This document shows positions 16,660-25,587 of a DNA stretch of 64,000 bases, piece after piece. The translations under genes were made by a program, and so were the position numbers. The notes under the pieces were generated by a model that saw only the letters and a program-made list of their open reading frames with translations, made no database searches and was not told where the DNA came from. Numbering within the stretch: the first letter of the stretch is position 1; every line of letters begins with the position of its first letter. Origin of the DNA: Desulfuromonas sp. (GTDB lineage: Bacteria; Desulfobacterota; Desulfuromonadia; Desulfuromonadales; UBA2294); assembly GCA_002869615.1 (NCBI GenBank), contig PKUH01000015.1, positions 20,621 to 84,620 on the forward strand, read 5' to 3'.

Positions 16660-18224
16660 CCGTACCCGCCACTATCGAGATCATTCCTTTGCCGCCGACT
16701 CTCTCCTTCGCTGGTAACAAGGACAGCACTGCGACCTTCGACCGGACACTTGGTCTCGCAGATGCCACAGCCGATGCAGAGCTTCTTGATAACCTTGGGA
16801 AACTTGAGATTCCTGACCTGACCATTGACCAGGACATCGCGATGCTCAAAGACAATCGCTTTTTCGCCGGTCGGACAATGCTCCTCGCAGACCAGGCACT
16901 CCTCACCCCGGGCGAAGGGGAGGCAGCGATTCTTGTCGATCACCGCCAGACCGATCACTTCTTTCTTCTTTTCTTCGAGCTTGAGTTCGCGAATCGCTCC
17001 GGTCGGGCAGACCTGGCCGCAGAGGGTGCAATTGTACTCGCAATAGCCGAGGCGCGCGACCAAAAGTGGAGTCCAGAGACCGGCACTCCCGGCCTGTAAA
17101 AACGCCGGGTGCAATGCCGAACCGATACAGACCTTCATGCACTCGCCGCAGCGGATGCAACGCCGCAGGAACTCCTGTTCTTCGACTGCGCCGGGCGGGC
17201 GGATCAGGAAGGAATTGGTCCGGACCGGTTCCGGGGCGATTCGCATGACCGGCCCGATCAGGGCACCGCCGACAATCGCCCCGGCGATGTGGCGCCGGTT
17301 CAGGTCAACCCCGGCGGCAGAAACCGGGCGCGGCGTCCAGTGATACTCGACCCGCGACGACGGACAATAATCGACGCAATCGAGACAGAGGAAACATTCC
17401 TGTTTGCGGTACCCTTCCTGTTCAACGGCGCCACTACGGCACTCCGAACCACAGAGCTGACAATCGCTGCACAGGCCGTTCTGCGAACGTTCGAGCAAGG
17501 ACCGGCTCGCGCAGAGTCCGAGCAGGGCGCCGAGGGGACAGATATATTTGCACCAGAAGCGGCGGTCAACCTTCTCGAGGAAAAGGATCAGGAGAAAAAC
17601 GGAAAAGGTGAAAAGCGGCAGCAGGAAAAAGGGTTGATGGAAAGCCATCAGGTTGTCGCGGAAAAACGGGTAAGCCGCATTCAGGGCCGGAGAGACCAGT
17701 GGGATATTAACATCATAAGTGAAATCGAACAGGCCGTTGAGAAAAAGATTGTAAACCGGGTAGATGGAGAAAGTCAGGGTGCGCAAAAAAATACTGAGGG
17801 GATCAAAAAGACCAAAAAGCTGAACACCGAACAGGGCAGCGACCGTCAGCGTAATCAGCAGAAAGTATTTGACCCGGCGCCAGCCGGGGGCTAAGGCCCG
17901 CCGACCGCGGCCGACAACTTTGCCGAGCCCGTCGAGGGTCGTTCCGAGCGGACAGATCCAGCCGCAGAAAAAGCGGCCGATGACAGCGGTCAGAACAAGC
18001 AGCAGTAAAGACGGCCAGAGCAGCGACCAGCCGAACGAGCCGGGCGCCAGAAAATCGGCCAGCGCCGCCAAAGGGTCGATCCGGAAAAGCAGCGAGACCG
18101 GATAAGGAAGCTCATCGACCCCGCGGTATTCGGTCTGTACAAAAAGCCAGATGAATCCGGCCAGACAGAAAAGCTGCGAAGCAATGCGCAGCTTGTGCCA
18201 GTTTATCTTGCCGGTTCCCTTCAA
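16656..18224 (-). CDS. NapH/CcoG-like membrane protein with polyferredoxin domain
   Basis: 522-residue membrane iron-sulfur protein. Four to five transmembrane helices include two NapH-type motifs on the cytosolic side, FFCGWICPLGTTLDGLGK and WCKYICPLGALLG. Further cysteine groups follow: CSDCQLCGSEC, CFLCLDCVDYCP, CIRCGECMKVC, CTLCGQVCPTGAI, CLVCEEHCP and CIGCGICETKCP, enough for several [4Fe-4S] clusters. Such proteins move electrons between the quinone pool or cytoplasm and periplasmic maturation systems such as NosR/NapH. It overlaps both neighbours by 4 bases. The DUF362 protein that precedes it is the likely functional partner. Confidence 0.9.
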   Translation of the reverse strand: MKGTGKINWHKLRIASQLFCLAGFIWLFVQTEYRGVDELPYPVSLLFRIDPLAALADFLAPGSFGWSLLWPSLLLLVLTAVIGRFFCGWICPLGTTLDGLGKVVGRGRRALAPGWRRVKYFLLITLTVAALFGVQLFGLFDPLSIFLRTLTFSIYPVYNLFLNGLFDFTYDVNIPLVSPALNAAYPFFRDNLMAFHQPFFLLPLFTFSVFLLILFLEKVDRRFWCKYICPLGALLGLCASRSLLERSQNGLCSDCQLCGSECRSGAVEQEGYRKQECFLCLDCVDYCPSSRVEYHWTPRPVSAAGVDLNRRHIAGAIVGGALIGPVMRIAPEPVRTNSFLIRPPGAVEEQEFLRRCIRCGECMKVCIGSALHPAFLQAGSAGLWTPLLVARLGYCEYNCTLCGQVCPTGAIRELKLEEKKKEVIGLAVIDKNRCLPFARGEECLVCEEHCPTGEKAIVFEHRDVLVNGQVRNLKFPKVIKKLCIGCGICETKCPVEGRSAVLVTSEGESRRQRNDLDSGGYG

Positions 18225-19129
18225 ACCTTGTTCACCCGCGATAGATCCATGGTCCCGAGTCCGCGCCGGGCGCCGGCAACGATAGTCGAAATCTCGCCGG
18301 GTTCGAGACCGAACAGGGTTGCTGCGTAGCTGTCGGCTGCGATGATATCGGGTGATGCGATCAGGGTCTGCAGTTGTCGGACATCGCTGAGTCGGCCGCC
18401 CTGCGGACCGTTGGCGACCAGGATTCGCGTCGCATCGACGATGGTCAGGTCGGAATGAATGACACTGTTGATATCGGCCAGCGATTCATCGATCCGCCGA
18501 TGCAGGGCGCCGCGATTCCCTCCAATCACCCCCATGACGTTCTTCATCGCCAAAGTCAGCCGGGAAATCGAATGATGCTTGGCAATCGGCACGTTGATGA
18601 ACCGGTCGGCCTCGAGGGCCGGTTTATAGAAAGACCATTCATCGAGGGCGACGCCCCCCTTCAGGGCGACCTCCTGGTAGGCGCGGCGATCCATATGTTC
18701 GAGCGAAACCCGGTCGGAACGGATCGACTCGAGAGCGTCGCGGATACCGCTGTTGACGTAGCAGCGCCTGGCATCATTACAGGTCCGGTCAAAAATCCTG
18801 ACCTCTTTGGCACCCGCTTCAAGACAGAGCTGGACGACAGCTTTCACTACTTCGGGATGGGTATTGGCCGCCAGCTCAACCGACCGGTCCCAGCCAATAT
18901 TCGGCTTGACGACCACGGTCTCTCCTGACTTGACAAAACGGTCCATGCCGCCAAGAGCCGAAAGCGTCTCACGAACCAGCAGCGGAATATCGGTGCCCTT
19001 GCGAACAGCCAGGTCAGGGCCGCCGGCCGCCTGCGCCACCGGCACCAGTTCGAGCATCGGCAACGATCCGGCAGCGGCAGCCATGATCGCTGCCTGCAAA
19101 GAATTACGAATAAACTGACGTCGATCCAT
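18221..19129 (-). CDS. DUF362 protein with Tat-like signal
   Basis: 302-residue DUF362 protein. The N-terminus MDRRQFIRNSLQAA followed by a hydrophobic Ala-rich stretch is a Tat-type signal, implying export in folded form, probably with a cofactor. The DUF362 core shows VVVKPNIGWD, ANTHPEVVKAVVQLCLEAGA, VPIAKHHSISRLTLAMKNVMG and VDATRILVANGPQGG. No clear [4Fe-4S] motif is present, although many relatives carry one. Stop and start overlap with the NapH-like gene (ATGA), so they are translated together. Biochemical role unknown; probable redox or cofactor function. Confidence 0.88.
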   Translation of the reverse strand: MDRRQFIRNSLQAAIMAAAAGSLPMLELVPVAQAAGGPDLAVRKGTDIPLLVRETLSALGGMDRFVKSGETVVVKPNIGWDRSVELAANTHPEVVKAVVQLCLEAGAKEVRIFDRTCNDARRCYVNSGIRDALESIRSDRVSLEHMDRRAYQEVALKGGVALDEWSFYKPALEADRFINVPIAKHHSISRLTLAMKNVMGVIGGNRGALHRRIDESLADINSVIHSDLTIVDATRILVANGPQGGRLSDVRQLQTLIASPDIIAADSYAATLFGLEPGEISTIVAGARRGLGTMDLSRVNKV

Positions 19130-19146
19130 TTAGCGCTCCACTCCCG

Positions 19147-19737
19147 TCAGATCAGACGGTTTTTCCGCAGGAAATCGCGGGCGACCTGTTTGCTTTCAGT
19201 GCCTTTGACCGCCGCTTCAAGCTCCGCGATGGCCGCACCATCGATCCGGCCGCCGAGCTTGTTGATCAGGCGCGCCAGCGCCGGGAATTTTTTCAGGGTA
19301 TCCTTGCGCACCACCGGCGCTGCCTCGGCAGCGACTCCAGCCGGAGCGAGACCCGGGGCATCGAAACCGAACGGCTTAAGCCAGATCAGGTTCAGCTCCT
19401 CGTTGTAGACGGTCTTGACTGCCTTGTAGAGCTCGGCCTGGTCGGCGACCGGGGCTTTCTTCAGAATATTGACCTGACCAACCCCGGTATACTCGACATA
19501 CATGTCGAGATCGGCCTTGAGCAGAGCCTGGTGCGCCGCCGAACTCGATGCGACACTGACCACCTTGACCGTCGTTCCGGTCCGCTCCTGGATCAGCAGG
19601 GAAAGCATCTGTGCCAGCAGATCCTGTTGCACGGTCCCGGTCGTCCCGACGACCAGGGTTTTGCCGACACAGCCAAGACCAACGCTCGTCGTCAGCACAA
19701 GAAACATAATTGTCAGCAATACTTTTTTCAGTTTCAT
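19147..19737 (-). CDS. short OpuAC-like (glycine betaine-type) substrate-binding protein
   Basis: 196-residue exported protein with a signal peptide ending near GLGCVG (a possible lipobox). It resembles quaternary-amine binding proteins of ABC uptake systems: VVGTTGTVQQDLLAQMLSLL, ERTGTTVKVVSV and AHQALLKADLDMYVEYTGVG. It is about 100 residues shorter than OpuAC/ProX proteins and has no ABC permease or ATPase nearby, so it is unlikely to be part of a normal uptake system. It may instead bind a small ligand for the surrounding envelope machinery. Confidence 0.75.
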   Translation of the reverse strand: MKLKKVLLTIMFLVLTTSVGLGCVGKTLVVGTTGTVQQDLLAQMLSLLIQERTGTTVKVVSVASSSAAHQALLKADLDMYVEYTGVGQVNILKKAPVADQAELYKAVKTVYNEELNLIWLKPFGFDAPGLAPAGVAAEAAPVVRKDTLKKFPALARLINKLGGRIDGAAIAELEAAVKGTESKQVARDFLRKNRLI

Positions 19738-19741
19738 CCTT

Positions 19742-20620
19742 CTACTCCTTTGCCATCCCGATCGACAGGCCCAGGCTGACCGGTGCCGTCAGTGGCTCCG
19801 GTGCGCGAACCCGACCGAGAGTCCGGTCCTGTTTTTTGTCAAAAAATTGATCTTCTATCTTGTTCGGGGCAACCCCCCACCAGTTTTGCGGCAGGGTGAC
19901 ATCATGCTTCTGGCTGATCCCGAGTTTAACATTATAGTCGCGGTTGTCGGCAATATTGTTTTTCCAGATCTGCGCCTTGTCCTCCGAGCGGGTGACGATA
20001 AAAACCCCGATATCATTATTGCGGATATCATTGCCGGTGACAATCGCCCGGCTCCGCCGTTCCTCGTAGCGCAGGCCATGCCGGTTCCGGTAGATACGAT
20101 TCCCCCGGACCTCAATATTAACAGTCGAAAAACGGACACCGTCAATATTGTTACGGAAGACCGAGTTTTCAACCACCGCCTTGCAGAAATGCACCTGGAT
20201 GCCGCTGTAGGCGTACTCGGATACGACGTAGGCGACCTCTCCCTGCCGGGCAAAATCGAGATAGAGATACTTCCAGTCGGCAGGCTGCCGGTTCTCTTCG
20301 GCACTGCTGAACAGGATTGGCGCCCCGGGGGTTCCTCGGGCAACCAGGCTGCCCTCGATCAGGATTTCGGCATCACCGATGCCATCGCCGTCACGATCAT
20401 TACGGACAAACAGGACTTTCGTCCCCGGCCTGATCGTCAATTTCCCTTCTTTTTTTACGGTCACAACGCCATCGACGACGATCGTCCCCGACCAGACCTC
20501 GTCAGCATCTATCACCGTATCGCTCAGGGTCTTTACATGGTCCGGACTCATAGCAACACAGCCCGCAAGAAATAAAAACAGAAATACACCACTTAACTTG
20601 GGAACCCTGGATTTGATCAT
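19742..20620 (-). CDS. lipoprotein with right-handed beta-helix (NosD-like)
   Basis: 292-residue lipoprotein with lipobox LFLAGC. The first domain (ADEVWSGTIVVDGVVTV, LTIRPGTKVLFVRNDRDGDG) is the cap that begins such beta-helices, and repeated coils follow (VVENSVFRNNIDGVRF, IEVRGNRIYRNRHGLRY, AIVTGNDIRNNDIGVFI). A characteristic NWWG segment closes the helix. It is strongly similar to the N-terminal half of the beta-helix/propeller gene at the operon head, including the RNDRDGDG loop and SSAEENRQPADW. It probably forms a rigid periplasmic scaffold or glycan/ligand-binding surface. Confidence 0.85.
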   Translation of the reverse strand: MIKSRVPKLSGVFLFLFLAGCVAMSPDHVKTLSDTVIDADEVWSGTIVVDGVVTVKKEGKLTIRPGTKVLFVRNDRDGDGIGDAEILIEGSLVARGTPGAPILFSSAEENRQPADWKYLYLDFARQGEVAYVVSEYAYSGIQVHFCKAVVENSVFRNNIDGVRFSTVNIEVRGNRIYRNRHGLRYEERRSRAIVTGNDIRNNDIGVFIVTRSEDKAQIWKNNIADNRDYNVKLGISQKHDVTLPQNWWGVAPNKIEDQFFDKKQDRTLGRVRAPEPLTAPVSLGLSIGMAKE

Positions 20621-20665
20621 CGTACTGCTACCAATTAAGAATGTCGTTAAAGGATCTTATGGTCA

Positions 20666-20968
20666 TCAGTGGTAGTTGCCGGCCTGCGGTCCGGAATCGG
20701 ACGGTCCGATATCGACCGTCCCGAAATTCTCTTCATATCGTTTCAGGTTCTCCTCGAGTGCCTTGAGGAATCGTTTGACATGTTTCGGCGAGGTAATTAC
20801 CCGCGAACGGACCTTGGCCCGTGGCGCCTGTGGCTGGACGAAAATAAAGTCGAGGGTGAACTCGGCGTCGCTGTGGTTGACAACGGCGAGGTTGGAGTAG
20901 ACCCCCTGAGCGATCTCTTCGTCGACCTGAATTTCGATTTTCACTTCCTTCGGTTGCTGTTCACTCAT
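20666..20968 (-). CDS. DUF3467 family protein
   Basis: 100-residue DUF3467 protein, soluble and without signal peptide. The hallmark run KIEIQVDEEIAQGVYSNLAV is followed by NHSDAEFTLDFIFVQP and RVITSPKHVKRFLKALEENL. DUF3467 proteins are of unknown function and often accompany cytosolic enzymes. Here it sits inside the envelope operon, 15 bases after the preceding gene, with AGGGAGAA ahead of its ATG. It is the only clearly cytosolic small protein in the series. Confidence 0.9.
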   Translation of the reverse strand: MSEQQPKEVKIEIQVDEEIAQGVYSNLAVVNHSDAEFTLDFIFVQPQAPRAKVRSRVITSPKHVKRFLKALEENLKRYEENFGTVDIGPSDSGPQAGNYH

Positions 20969-20983
20969 AGATTCTCCCTGCTT

Positions 20984-22021
20984 CTAGTCGAGGCTTATCG
21001 GCTCGGCAATAATCGTCATATCATTAACAACCTGATCCGCCTTGACGGTCAGGCCGTGGTCAGCACTTTTATCATACATACCGAACAGCTCGCCCGGTGT
21101 CGGCGAGTCCCCATATTCCTGGCGGGCTCCGATAAAAAAGGTCCCTGGTTGGCCGAGACTGAGGCGAAAGCGACCATCATTCCCGGTCGGCGCCGATAAA
21201 GCGGCCGGGCGCTTATGCCCGATCACTCGATCGGTATAGGCAAAAACATGCAGTCCCGCCAGCGGGTGGCCTTCGGCATCGAGAACCCGGCCCGTGACAA
21301 CCGGTCCGGTCGCCTGGGTGATCGTCTCGCTCGACAACTGGCTCCTGACTTTACGGACCGTCGGAATGACGACCCGACTGGTCGTTCCGGCTTTGGCAAC
21401 CAGCGGGTTGCCGGCAAAATGTCCGAGATAATCGCCTTCAAGAACCGGTCCGACCCTCTGGTCATTCATCCGCTTGCGTGCCATCAAAAAATAGCTGCTC
21501 TCCGGTAGTCCGTCAAAAGCGAAAGCCCCGTCGGCACCGGTCGGCATCGACAATCGATACCCCTGTCCTTTCAGATCGTCGGCGGCGTCGAGATAAAGAT
21601 AAACGTATGCCCCGGCCAACGGCTTGCCGGCAAATTCAACGACGCCCTCTATGGCAGCGCTGTACTCGTCATCGTAGCCGACAACCCTGACCCCGGAGAC
21701 CGGCACGACCTGCAGTCCGGCCCAGACATCATCGCGATCAACCGTTACCGGGTTACGGCCGCAAAAAGCGAAAAGCCGCCGTTTTTCATCGCTTGCAAAC
21801 AGGGCATAGGAACCGGGAGAAACCTCGACCCGGAAATAGCCTTCAGCATCACTCGGCGCTGCAATAAATTCCGGCTCCCGGGTAAAGTCAAGATCCCGAT
21901 AAAGAAAGACCTTGAGACCGGAAACCGGTTCGTCGCCGTCAACAATCCGGCCTTCAATCGTGGCTGCTGCCGCTGGCAAGGTGATGACCAGCAGCAGGAA
22001 TATCATGAGCAGGGTTCTCAC
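20984..22021 (-). CDS. exported protein with three carboxypeptidase-regulatory-like domains
   Basis: 345 residues: a signal peptide (LLMIFLLLVITLPAAAA) and three transthyretin/CarboxypepD_reg-like domains at about 20-115, 125-230 and 240-345. Each runs from a G-x-V strand through a VSGLKVFLY-type strand to a glycine-rich turn and an aromatic strand (YFRVEVSPGSYALFA; AFDGLPESSYFLMARK; RFRLSLGQPGTFFIGAR). The third domain ends with a KSADHGLTVKADQ motif shared by two paralogues in the operon. The gene starts on the last base of the preceding beta-helix gene, forming a beta-helix/regulatory-domain pair that recurs upstream. Probable periplasmic structural or ligand-binding role. Confidence 0.82.
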   Translation of the reverse strand: MRTLLMIFLLLVITLPAAAATIEGRIVDGDEPVSGLKVFLYRDLDFTREPEFIAAPSDAEGYFRVEVSPGSYALFASDEKRRLFAFCGRNPVTVDRDDVWAGLQVVPVSGVRVVGYDDEYSAAIEGVVEFAGKPLAGAYVYLYLDAADDLKGQGYRLSMPTGADGAFAFDGLPESSYFLMARKRMNDQRVGPVLEGDYLGHFAGNPLVAKAGTTSRVVIPTVRKVRSQLSSETITQATGPVVTGRVLDAEGHPLAGLHVFAYTDRVIGHKRPAALSAPTGNDGRFRLSLGQPGTFFIGARQEYGDSPTPGELFGMYDKSADHGLTVKADQVVNDMTIIAEPISLD

Positions 22022-23391
22022 TATTGACTCCGCGGACCGGCATCGCGAACCGGTTTGGTGAGCCAGGGGGAATAGACGATCCGGTCAATCCGATAGCTTT
22101 CCGGACCGAACCCTTCGTAAGTGACCCACTCCTTGTCGCGACGATCGAAAAAGAACGGTAGATTCTTCTCCTTGCCGGCTTTCTCGAGGGCTGCTGTCCG
22201 GTCGCTCCACCAGTTGCCGCTGACGTCGACAATATCGTTAAAACTGGTCGGCGCCTGGCTCAGCATCGTGTTCTTGCTTTTACGCGCCATAGCCTCTTTC
22301 TGCATCAGTTTTTTCGACCCCGATCTTTTTTCCCAGTCGGCGCTCTGGTAGATCCCGAGTTCGACCCCCATCCGGTTGCCGGAGAAGTTATTGTTCCGTA
22401 TCGTCGGATAAGACGAGTAATCGCAGAACATCGCCAGATCGTTCTCTTCAAAAATATTATTTTCGACCTTCGGATTCGATTTGCGATAATTGTAAAGCGC
22501 CGTTCCGTTTTTACTGAACAGGTTGTTCTGTAACAGGGGTGATCCATACTGGTCGTTGCGAACAGCCATCTTGTTGCCGATAAACCTGTTGTCCTCGAGT
22601 GCCGGATAGGCAAATGAATAATTGACCAGGGCGATCTCGTTGTCGACAAACCGGTTATGGCGTATTCGCGGTGTGCTCTTGGTCTGATTGCAGTAAAGAG
22701 CCAGCCGGTTATTGGTGAAAATATTATCTTCAATCACATCGGGATAAGGCTGCAGCAGGCCGATCCCCTGTTCATTGTTTTCAAAGGTGTTTCCGGCAAT
22801 CCGACCGCGGCTGTTGTGCGATGCCAGGATAGCTGTCTTGCCATGACCGACAAAGGTGTTTTCAAGGATCAGCGGATTTGATCGCATTTCATTATCAATC
22901 GCCATCTCGTTATCTTCAAACCGGTTCTTTTCAATCCGCGGCGATGCTTCACGCAGTAACTTGATTGCCGTCCCGCAATTGGTGAAAACCGAGTCGGTCA
23001 CTGAAAAATCGGTCGCAATGCTGCTGATCGCCGATTCGGCGCCATCGACCCGGATCGCCGAGAAAAGGCTCCCCTTTTCACCTTCAACAAAATTGATTCC
23101 CTGCCAGCCCGGCGGCGACTCGATAACGACCGGGCGCCGGGCACTCCCCCTGACCTGGATCACTCCGGAGACATCGATATTGGCCGAAGGTGAGGTTACC
23201 TTGATTTTACTGCCGGCCGCCACGATCAGAGTGCTGCCGCGCGGAATCCTGAGCGCTTCATTGAGAACGACTTCATCCTGCCAGACGGTTTCGCCGGCCG
23301 GCAGTTGCTTCAGCGCGAATGCCGGTATCGCTGACAACAACAGCAGCAGGATAGCCGCTGAAACTCTATTGCGCATCTGCCGGTTCAACAT
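22021..23391 (-). CDS. exported right-handed beta-helix (NosD-like) protein
   Basis: 456-residue exported beta-helix. The signal peptide (VSAAILLLLLSAIPAFA) is followed by a WQDEVVLNEALRIPRGSTLIV cap strand and about twelve coils with repeating N-x-F/I-x-x-N patterns (IEKNRFEDNEMAI, IAGNTFENNEQGI, VENNIFEENDLAM). Near the end a basic loop and NWWSDRTAALEK precede a C-terminal strand ending YSPWLTKPV. ATG 23391 is chosen because GGAGGTG lies 9 bases ahead; the gene overlaps its upstream neighbour by 26 bases. It pairs with the regulatory-domain gene that follows. Confidence 0.85.
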   Translation of the reverse strand: MLNRQMRNRVSAAILLLLLSAIPAFALKQLPAGETVWQDEVVLNEALRIPRGSTLIVAAGSKIKVTSPSANIDVSGVIQVRGSARRPVVIESPPGWQGINFVEGEKGSLFSAIRVDGAESAISSIATDFSVTDSVFTNCGTAIKLLREASPRIEKNRFEDNEMAIDNEMRSNPLILENTFVGHGKTAILASHNSRGRIAGNTFENNEQGIGLLQPYPDVIEDNIFTNNRLALYCNQTKSTPRIRHNRFVDNEIALVNYSFAYPALEDNRFIGNKMAVRNDQYGSPLLQNNLFSKNGTALYNYRKSNPKVENNIFEENDLAMFCDYSSYPTIRNNNFSGNRMGVELGIYQSADWEKRSGSKKLMQKEAMARKSKNTMLSQAPTSFNDIVDVSGNWWSDRTAALEKAGKEKNLPFFFDRRDKEWVTYEGFGPESYRIDRIVYSPWLTKPVRDAGPRSQ

Positions 23392-24403
23392 CTATCACCA
23401 CCTCCTGCACCACTGCCCCGTTTTTGAGCTTGATCGCATGATCTTCACTGCCGGAGAATTTTCCGTAGAGTTCACCTTCGACAGCCGGTCCGCCGAAATT
23501 TTTCCGGGCCAGCAGATAATACGAACCGGCGGCCGGAAGAGCCAGCTCAAACGTGCCGTCCGATCCGGTTTTTGGTGAGAAGAAATCGGGGTTTCCGGTC
23601 ATTCCCGGCTGTCGATAGGCAAAGACATGCAGCCCGGCAACCGGCCGGCCGCTCCGGTCACGGACGACGCCGCGGACACCGCTGAACGGCACACCTTCCC
23701 CCTCTTCCAGCATCGGCATCCGGGTAATGGTCTCAAGTTCGACATCGACAATACGGTTTGGTTCGACCCGCACCGGGTTGCCGTAGTAGTAATTGAAGTA
23801 ATCACCGATCTCGATCGGCCCGAACTGTCCCCCCTTCGCCCTTTTACGGGCGAGCAGGTAATACTCTCCCGGCGGCAGGCGCAGCCGGAAGTCACCTCGC
23901 GCCACCGGTTGAACAAAGTACCCCGGGCCCTTGAAGCCCCGTGAGGCATCTTTGTAGACGTAAAGATAGGCACGTTCCAACGGTTCCCCCTGGAAGCTTA
24001 ATCGCCCCTTGATCCCGGAGTAACCGGAATCGACCGGTGCCGTCTCTTCCGGCACCCTGATCAGGTTGAAGCCGACGGTTGTTTCGTGACCGGCAACCAC
24101 CCGAACCGGACTGCCGCTGTAATAACAGAAATAGTTCCCCGGCTTCGGTTCCCCTTCATAGTCACGCGCCGTCAGGTAATAGCTTCCGGGCTCCAGTGCC
24201 AGGCTATAGGTCCCATCGACCTGCGAAGGGCCCGATGCGGCAACGACGCGCTCCTCGGCAATATCGGATATACTCTTGTAGGCACGTACGGTCAGACCGG
24301 GAACCAGCTCACCGCGCCAGGCGATTCGCCCGCGAACCCCGGTTGCAGCCAGGGCTGTTCCGGCAATCATCAACAGGATTACGAGTAGACCGATTCTCTT
24401 CAT
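23366..24403 (-). CDS. exported protein with three carboxypeptidase-regulatory-like domains (paralogue)
   Basis: 345 residues, a paralogue of the proteins at 20984-22021 and 25587-26672. The signal peptide is IGLLVILLMIAGTALA. Three beta-sandwich domains begin VRGRIAWRGELVPGLTVRAY, IKGRLSFQGEPLERAYLYVY and VRGVVRDRSGRPVAGLHVFAY, each ending in a YYLTARD/YYLLARK strand. The family-specific tail GSEDHAIKLKNGA is present. The overlap with the preceding beta-helix gene is 4 bases (ATGA). Compared with its paralogues it has more tyrosine-rich loops (FNYYYGNPV). Confidence 0.82.
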   Translation of the reverse strand: MKRIGLLVILLMIAGTALAATGVRGRIAWRGELVPGLTVRAYKSISDIAEERVVAASGPSQVDGTYSLALEPGSYYLTARDYEGEPKPGNYFCYYSGSPVRVVAGHETTVGFNLIRVPEETAPVDSGYSGIKGRLSFQGEPLERAYLYVYKDASRGFKGPGYFVQPVARGDFRLRLPPGEYYLLARKRAKGGQFGPIEIGDYFNYYYGNPVRVEPNRIVDVELETITRMPMLEEGEGVPFSGVRGVVRDRSGRPVAGLHVFAYRQPGMTGNPDFFSPKTGSDGTFELALPAAGSYYLLARKNFGGPAVEGELYGKFSGSEDHAIKLKNGAVVQEVVIDVEPADAQ

Positions 24404-25587
24404 TTCTTCTCCGGGGCGCCGAACACCGGCTGCCGGCGCCAGGGATGAACATCTACCTGATCGAGCGGGTATTCGCGGCCTTCCTCGATAAAGGTCGGCC
24501 GATCACGGCCGTCATCGATAAACGAGAGATTTTTGCCTTGACCGTTTTCTCCCAACTCACCGGCAGCCTTGGCTCCCCACCAGTTCTGGCGGGCATCGAC
24601 CGTGCCATCGAGTTTTGGTGGGGCCGGCAGGCCGGTCGCCGACTTTTCGATGGAGCCAAAAGCCGAACGGGTGCTTTCGGCCTGGCGCGCCTTATTGCCA
24701 TTCTCCCGCTCCCATTGTGACGACTGGAATTCAAGGAAAACCGCTTTGCCGTTTTCAATAAAATCGTTGTTGCTAATAACCGGATACGACGAGAAGGCGA
24801 CCTTGACCCCGATGTCGTTACGGAACAGCAGGTTTCTCTCAATCAGCGGGTCGGCCCGTCGGTAAAGGGAAATACCGACCTCGTTATCGCTCACATCGGA
24901 ACCGCTGATTTTTGGTTTCGCTCCCTTTTCAACCCGGATGGCGATCCGGTTGTGGTCGAAACAGTTGTCAGTAATTTCCGGGTTACTGCCGGAGTAGGCG
25001 ACCATCAAGGCGGTCTGTTCGTGGCTGAACACGTTGCCGGAAAACCGCCGTGGTGTCGAACGGAAGATATAGGCGCCATACTTGCCATTCCGTTCAAACC
25101 GGTTATTAAGGATAGCCGCGGCCGAGCCATCCTTGACAAAGAGACCAACCTTGCGGTTGTTGCGGAATGTCGCACCGGCCAGCGTCGCTTCGGTTTGCTG
25201 ACGCAGCTCGACACCAACATCATTCTGTTCAAGAATCAGGCCTTCAAGACGCGGCTCGCCACCGATCACCTGCACCCCGATGCGTGCATCCCGGATCGCG
25301 CTTTCAGTAATCAGGGTATCCACTCCGGTACCCTTGAGCACGATTCCGTTCCAGCCCTGACCGGAAAAGGTGACACCGCGAGCCGTCATTCGGCCGGCGA
25401 CCTCGAGTGTTCCCCCGGCGGCAAAACTGATTCGGCTGTCGGGTTCAATTATCAGATGCCCGCCCTGATCGACCCGGACCTTGTCGGATATCGTCTTGTC
25501 GCCGCGCCAGGTCACGTCGCCGTCAATCACTTGCGCGACCACGGGAGTTGCACTACAGAAAAGCAAAAAGAAGACAAGAATGCGCAT
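24400..25587 (-). CDS. exported right-handed beta-helix (NosD-like) protein
   Basis: 395-residue beta-helix with signal peptide ILVFFLLFCSATPVVAQ. The opening cap (VTWRGDKTISDKVRVDQGGH, LIIEPDSRISFAAGG) leads to coils IRDARIGVQVIGGEPRLEGL, FRNNRKVGLFVKDGS and FDHNRIAIRVEKGAKP. The closing WWG segment (ARQNWWGAKAAGELGENG) and a C-terminal VHPWRRQPVFG are shared with the paralogue at 22021-23391. It overlaps the preceding gene by one base and the following one by four, so it is tightly coupled in the operon. Confidence 0.85.
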   Translation of the reverse strand: MRILVFFLLFCSATPVVAQVIDGDVTWRGDKTISDKVRVDQGGHLIIEPDSRISFAAGGTLEVAGRMTARGVTFSGQGWNGIVLKGTGVDTLITESAIRDARIGVQVIGGEPRLEGLILEQNDVGVELRQQTEATLAGATFRNNRKVGLFVKDGSAAAILNNRFERNGKYGAYIFRSTPRRFSGNVFSHEQTALMVAYSGSNPEITDNCFDHNRIAIRVEKGAKPKISGSDVSDNEVGISLYRRADPLIERNLLFRNDIGVKVAFSSYPVISNNDFIENGKAVFLEFQSSQWERENGNKARQAESTRSAFGSIEKSATGLPAPPKLDGTVDARQNWWGAKAAGELGENGQGKNLSFIDDGRDRPTFIEEGREYPLDQVDVHPWRRQPVFGAPEKK

